NCBI GenBank assembly: GCA_947495795.1
Contig: CANMAI010000001.1
Span: 1-64,000 of the forward strand
From: an uncultured Paracoccaceae bacterium
GTDB lineage: Bacteria; Pseudomonadota; Alphaproteobacteria; Rhodobacterales; Rhodobacteraceae
Direction of reading: 5' to 3'
DNA length: 64,000 bases
Shown here: in pieces, positions 61,770-64,000 of the stretch
Position numbering within the stretch: the stretch's first letter is position 1
Layout: each line of letters starts with the position of its first letter
Made by a program: the position numbers and the translations under genes
The notes under the pieces: model-generated
Told to the model about the DNA's origin: nothing
Databases searched by the model: none
Seen by the model: the letters and a program-made list of their open reading frames with translations, nothing else

Positions 61770-63095
61770 ATGAGCCACGTTTTCCCGCGCCACTGTCATA
61801 CCCATCAGCCCGTCGCCGTCGGGGGTGAGGGGTGTTATCTCATCGATGCTGATGGGAAGAGGTATCTTGATGGGTCGGGCGGCGCGGCCGTCTCTTGCCT
61901 TGGCCACGGTAACACGCGCGTCGGCGAGGCCGTAGCAGCGCAGATGGGCAAGCTCGCCTTTGCGCATACCGGTTTTTTCACGTCCAAGCCTGCCGAGGAA
62001 CTGGCCGATCACCTGATCGCACGCGCCCCCGGCGCGCTGGATCGTGTCTATTTTGTCTCCGGCGGCTCAGAGGCTGTGGAAGCCGCCATAAAGCTCGCCC
62101 GGCAATATTGGATGGAGCGGGAAAAGCCGGAAAAGCGCCATTTGATCGCCCGGCGGCAAAGCTATCACGGCAACACGCTTGGCGCCTTGGCCGCTGGCGG
62201 CAATGCATGGCGCCGCGCGCCCTTCCTCCCGCTTCTGCCCGAAGTGCATCACATCGCCCCCTGCTATGCCTACCGCGATCAGGCGGAGGGAGAGAGCGAG
62301 GCCGATTATGGCCGAAGGGCCGCCGATGCACTGGAGGCGGAGATACTGCGCCTTGGCCCCGCATCGGTAATGGCGTTCATCGCAGAGCCGGTGGTGGGTG
62401 CAACCCTCGGCGCGGTGCCCGCTGTGGAAGGTTACTTCCAGCGCATTCGCGAGATCTGCGATCAGTACGAAGTCCTGTTGATCCTTGATGAGGTGATGTG
62501 CGGGATGGGCCGCACAGGCACCCTTTTCGCCTGCGAGGCAGACGGCATATCGCCCGATATCCTCTGCATCGCCAAAGGCCTGGGCGCTGGCTACCAGCCT
62601 ATCGGGGCCATGCTTGCCTCCTCCGGGATTTACGCTGCAATCTCAAACGGCAGTGGCTTTTTCCAGCACGGCCACACCTATATCGGCCACCCCGTTGCAA
62701 CAGCTGCCGGGCTGGCTGTTCTGAAGGAAATCGAGGAGCATAACCTTCTTGCGCGCGTGCAGGAACGAGGCGCGCAACTTCATGACAAGTTGGTGGAAGC
62801 CTTCGGGCAGCATGCGCATATCGGCGATATCCGGGGCCGTGGCCTCTTCCGCGGATTGGAACTTGTGGAGGACAGGGAAACCAAGGCCCCCCTCGATCCC
62901 ACTCGCAAAACCGCAGCGCGGTTCAAATCTGCCGCATTCGAGGCGGGGCTCATATGCTACCCGATGTCAGGCACCGTCGATGGCAAGCTGGGTGATCACG
63001 TTCTGCTGGCGCCGCCCTTCATCATCGAGGAGCCTCAGCTTGACGAACTTGTCGCGAAACTCGGCATCGCTCTGGAGTCGGCTCTTCCCTCTTGA
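61770..63095 (+). CDS. Class III PLP-dependent aminotransferase
   Basis: This 441-aa fold-type I aminotransferase of the omega/class III group has the N-terminal cofactor-entry motif LDGSGGAAVSCLGHGNTRVG, the VYFVSGGSEAVEAAIKLARQ phosphate-binding region, Asp in LLILDEVMCGMGRTG and the PLP lysine (about 269) in CIAKGLGAGYQP. The substrate (omega-amino acid, polyamine or similar) cannot be told. ATG 61770 (MSHVFPRH) matches the usual start. GTG 61746 is an alternative. It is a single gene. Confidence 0.87.
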   Translation: MSHVFPRHCHTHQPVAVGGEGCYLIDADGKRYLDGSGGAAVSCLGHGNTRVGEAVAAQMGKLAFAHTGFFTSKPAEELADHLIARAPGALDRVYFVSGGSEAVEAAIKLARQYWMEREKPEKRHLIARRQSYHGNTLGALAAGGNAWRRAPFLPLLPEVHHIAPCYAYRDQAEGESEADYGRRAADALEAEILRLGPASVMAFIAEPVVGATLGAVPAVEGYFQRIREICDQYEVLLILDEVMCGMGRTGTLFACEADGISPDILCIAKGLGAGYQPIGAMLASSGIYAAISNGSGFFQHGHTYIGHPVATAAGLAVLKEIEEHNLLARVQERGAQLHDKLVEAFGQHAHIGDIRGRGLFRGLELVEDRETKAPLDPTRKTAARFKSAAFEAGLICYPMSGTVDGKLGDHVLLAPPFIIEEPQLDELVAKLGIALESALPS

Positions 63096-63111
63096 AACAA
63101 CTGCGTTCTAA

Positions 63112-63210
63112 TGCGTTTCGTCTTTACCCTGAAATATCACTCATCACCCAACGCGTTGAAATCTTTGAGTTCAGGCAGCGATAGGTGATTCAAGTTCAAA
63201 GCGAAACGCT
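63112..63210. repeat. Palindromic dispersed element, copy 2
   Basis: The right arm read on the minus strand is AGCGTTTCGCTTTGAACTTG and the left arm is TGCGTTTCGTCTTTACCCTG. The core ACGCGTTGAAATCTTTGAGT and GGCAGCGATA match copy 1 almost exactly. It fills the gap between the convergent aminotransferase and DUF2794 genes. Confidence 0.8.
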
Positions 63211-63558
63211 TTAGTCATCCACGGGCCGGATCAGCTTGCGCTCCAGAACCCGCATTACCGCTTTCAGATCGTGCCCGCGCTTCAATATCCGGCCATCCAT
63301 TGCAATTACCGCATATTGTCCCTGCTTGGCCGAAAGCTTTGGCCGCTTCTCGATCCGATAGAGGGGATGCTCAGCCGCGTGGCGAAAAATCGCGAATATC
63401 GCCACATCCTTCAGCATCGAAATCCCATAGTCCCGCCACTCTCCGGCTGCGACCATGCGCCCATACACGTTGAGAATGACCGAAAGCTCGCGGCGGTGAA
63501 AGGCAACCTGTTCAGGTGTAACGGGAAAGGGTGCAACCGTTGAAATGGGTTTGTTCAT
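63211..63558 (-). CDS. DUF2794 family protein
   Basis: This 115-aa protein of an alphaproteobacterial family of unknown function shows the family hallmarks VAFHRRELSVILNVYGRMVA, AGEWRDYGISMLKDVAIFAI, LYRIEKRPKL and VIAMDGRILKRGHDLKAVMR. ATG 63558 follows GGGGA. A codon six residues upstream is also open. No neighbour suggests its role. Confidence 0.9.
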   Translation of the reverse strand: MNKPISTVAPFPVTPEQVAFHRRELSVILNVYGRMVAAGEWRDYGISMLKDVAIFAIFRHAAEHPLYRIEKRPKLSAKQGQYAVIAMDGRILKRGHDLKAVMRVLERKLIRPVDD

Positions 63559-63655
63559 AAGTCGAGTTTTCCCCATCCCTGCCGTTTTGGCAAGTGACGC
63601 AACGTCAATGCGATTTTGGCCCCGCGCCCAGAATTCAACACATTCTCAGCACGCA

Positions 63656-63767
63656 GTTGCCCCGAATCTCAAGCAAAACACACTTGTTGCTCAGGCGAGC
63701 ATTGCCCTGGCGCGCTGGTTATAAGCCCCCACTCATGCCAACGCGTCAGGGTCGCTCTCGGGGCAAC
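63656..63767. ncRNA. Possible structured RNA (112 nt), strand not determined
   Basis: GTTGCCCCGA (63656) pairs perfectly with TCGGGGCAAC (ending 63767). Inside, GAGC/GCTC, then CCCTG/CAGGG continuous with GCGCGCTGG/CCAACGCGT (8 of 9 paired counting one wobble) makes a long apical helix. A one-sided bubble of about 30 nt can form its own AGCAA/TTGCT hairpin. The closing stem, bubble and apical stem recall 6S RNA, but no conserved 6S sequence was recognised. The surrounding 63577-63880 gap has no gene. Confidence 0.4.
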
Positions 63768-63880
63768 ACTACTTTCCCACTCACCTGAAATACCGCGCTC
63801 GAAACCCCAAGTTGGGGCTGGAACCTTTGTGGCCTGCTTCTATAGTCCCGCGCAAACAAGGGCTTGAGGGAAGGCAGATC

Positions 63881-64000
63881 ATGCGCGATTTTCAAATTCC
63901 GGGGCGATCCATGGTGATTGCGGAAAACGGGATGGCTGCCACCTCCCATCCGTTGGCCAGTAAGGTCGCCATTCAGACACTGGAACAGGGCGGCAATGCC
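63881..64000 (+). CDS. Gamma-glutamyltransferase, N-terminal 40 codons (runs off the window)
   Basis: ATG 63881, preceded by GAGGGAAGG, opens [20 protein letters not shown], then [20 protein letters not shown]. The '[14 protein letters not shown]' pattern is the conserved beginning of the gamma-glutamyltranspeptidase family. There is no signal peptide, as in the cytoplasmic-type or acylase-like members. The catalytic Thr lies beyond the window. Confidence 0.85.
   Translation, partial: MRDFQIPGRSMVIAENGMAATSHPLASKVAIQTLEQGGNA

Noticed and set aside
1-64000. CRISPR arrays, rRNA genes and known riboswitches
   Set aside because: No regularly spaced direct repeats, no rRNA-like stretches and no recognisable riboswitch core were found while reading the intergenic regions.

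Overview
The window looks like chromosomal DNA of an alphaproteobacterium, most likely a Rhodobacteraceae/Roseobacter-type organism. The basis is gene content and arrangement: PuuD-type urate hydroxylase, a fused allantoinase/OHCU decarboxylase, a DUF2794 protein, frc-type sugar ABC genes, a TssJ-less type VI secretion cluster with an ImpE/TagJ gene, and TTAA-N7-TTAA (CtrA-like) boxes. No rRNA and no CRISPR array were seen. One tRNA (Lys, UUU) is present.

Layout. 1-4701 is mobile-element debris: the tail of one IS3-family element, a remnant resembling a conjugative-transfer ATPase, a frameshifted DNA2-type helicase pseudogene split by an intact IS3-family element (3-bp target duplication), and an IS1182-type element. 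This debris abuts the 3' end of tRNA-Lys, so it looks like the edge of an eroded island. From 4901 core genes begin: dapF and mtaB. 7100-13030 is a purine/urate catabolism locus: puuD and uraH on the minus strand, diverging from puuE-uraD, ureidoglycine aminohydrolase, ureidoglycolate lyase and a urate/xanthine permease. Then come an ankyrin protein, a nitrilase, a Crp-family regulator, AMP nucleosidase and HU.

19557-49908 is dominated by a complete-looking type VI secretion locus. Its core runs tssA-B-C-hcp-tagJ-tssE-F-G-H-vgrG-(unknown)-PAAR-tagH(FHA)-tssK-L-M-tagF-pppA, with ppkA converging from the other strand. TssJ is absent. Kinase (PpkA), phosphatase (PppA) and FHA protein form a threonine-phosphorylation control circuit. 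Upstream sit two unusual same-strand genes, a class III nucleotide cyclase fused to an FHA domain and an exported caspase-like protein, plus an exported YceI-OmpA fusion on the opposite strand. On the far side is a membrane-anchored M15-type peptidase that may remodel peptidoglycan.

50138-64000 returns to housekeeping and accessory genes: RidA, a WYL regulator, a two-component system divergent from a DegP-like protease, a TauD-like dioxygenase, a ROK regulator with an frcBCA-like sugar ABC transporter, two small genes preceded by CtrA-like boxes, a class III aminotransferase, DUF2794, a possible structured RNA, and the first 40 codons of a gamma-glutamyltransferase. A roughly 100-bp palindromic element occurs three times, each time between convergent genes.

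All calls come from reading the sequence and from general knowledge of the families. No database search was run.
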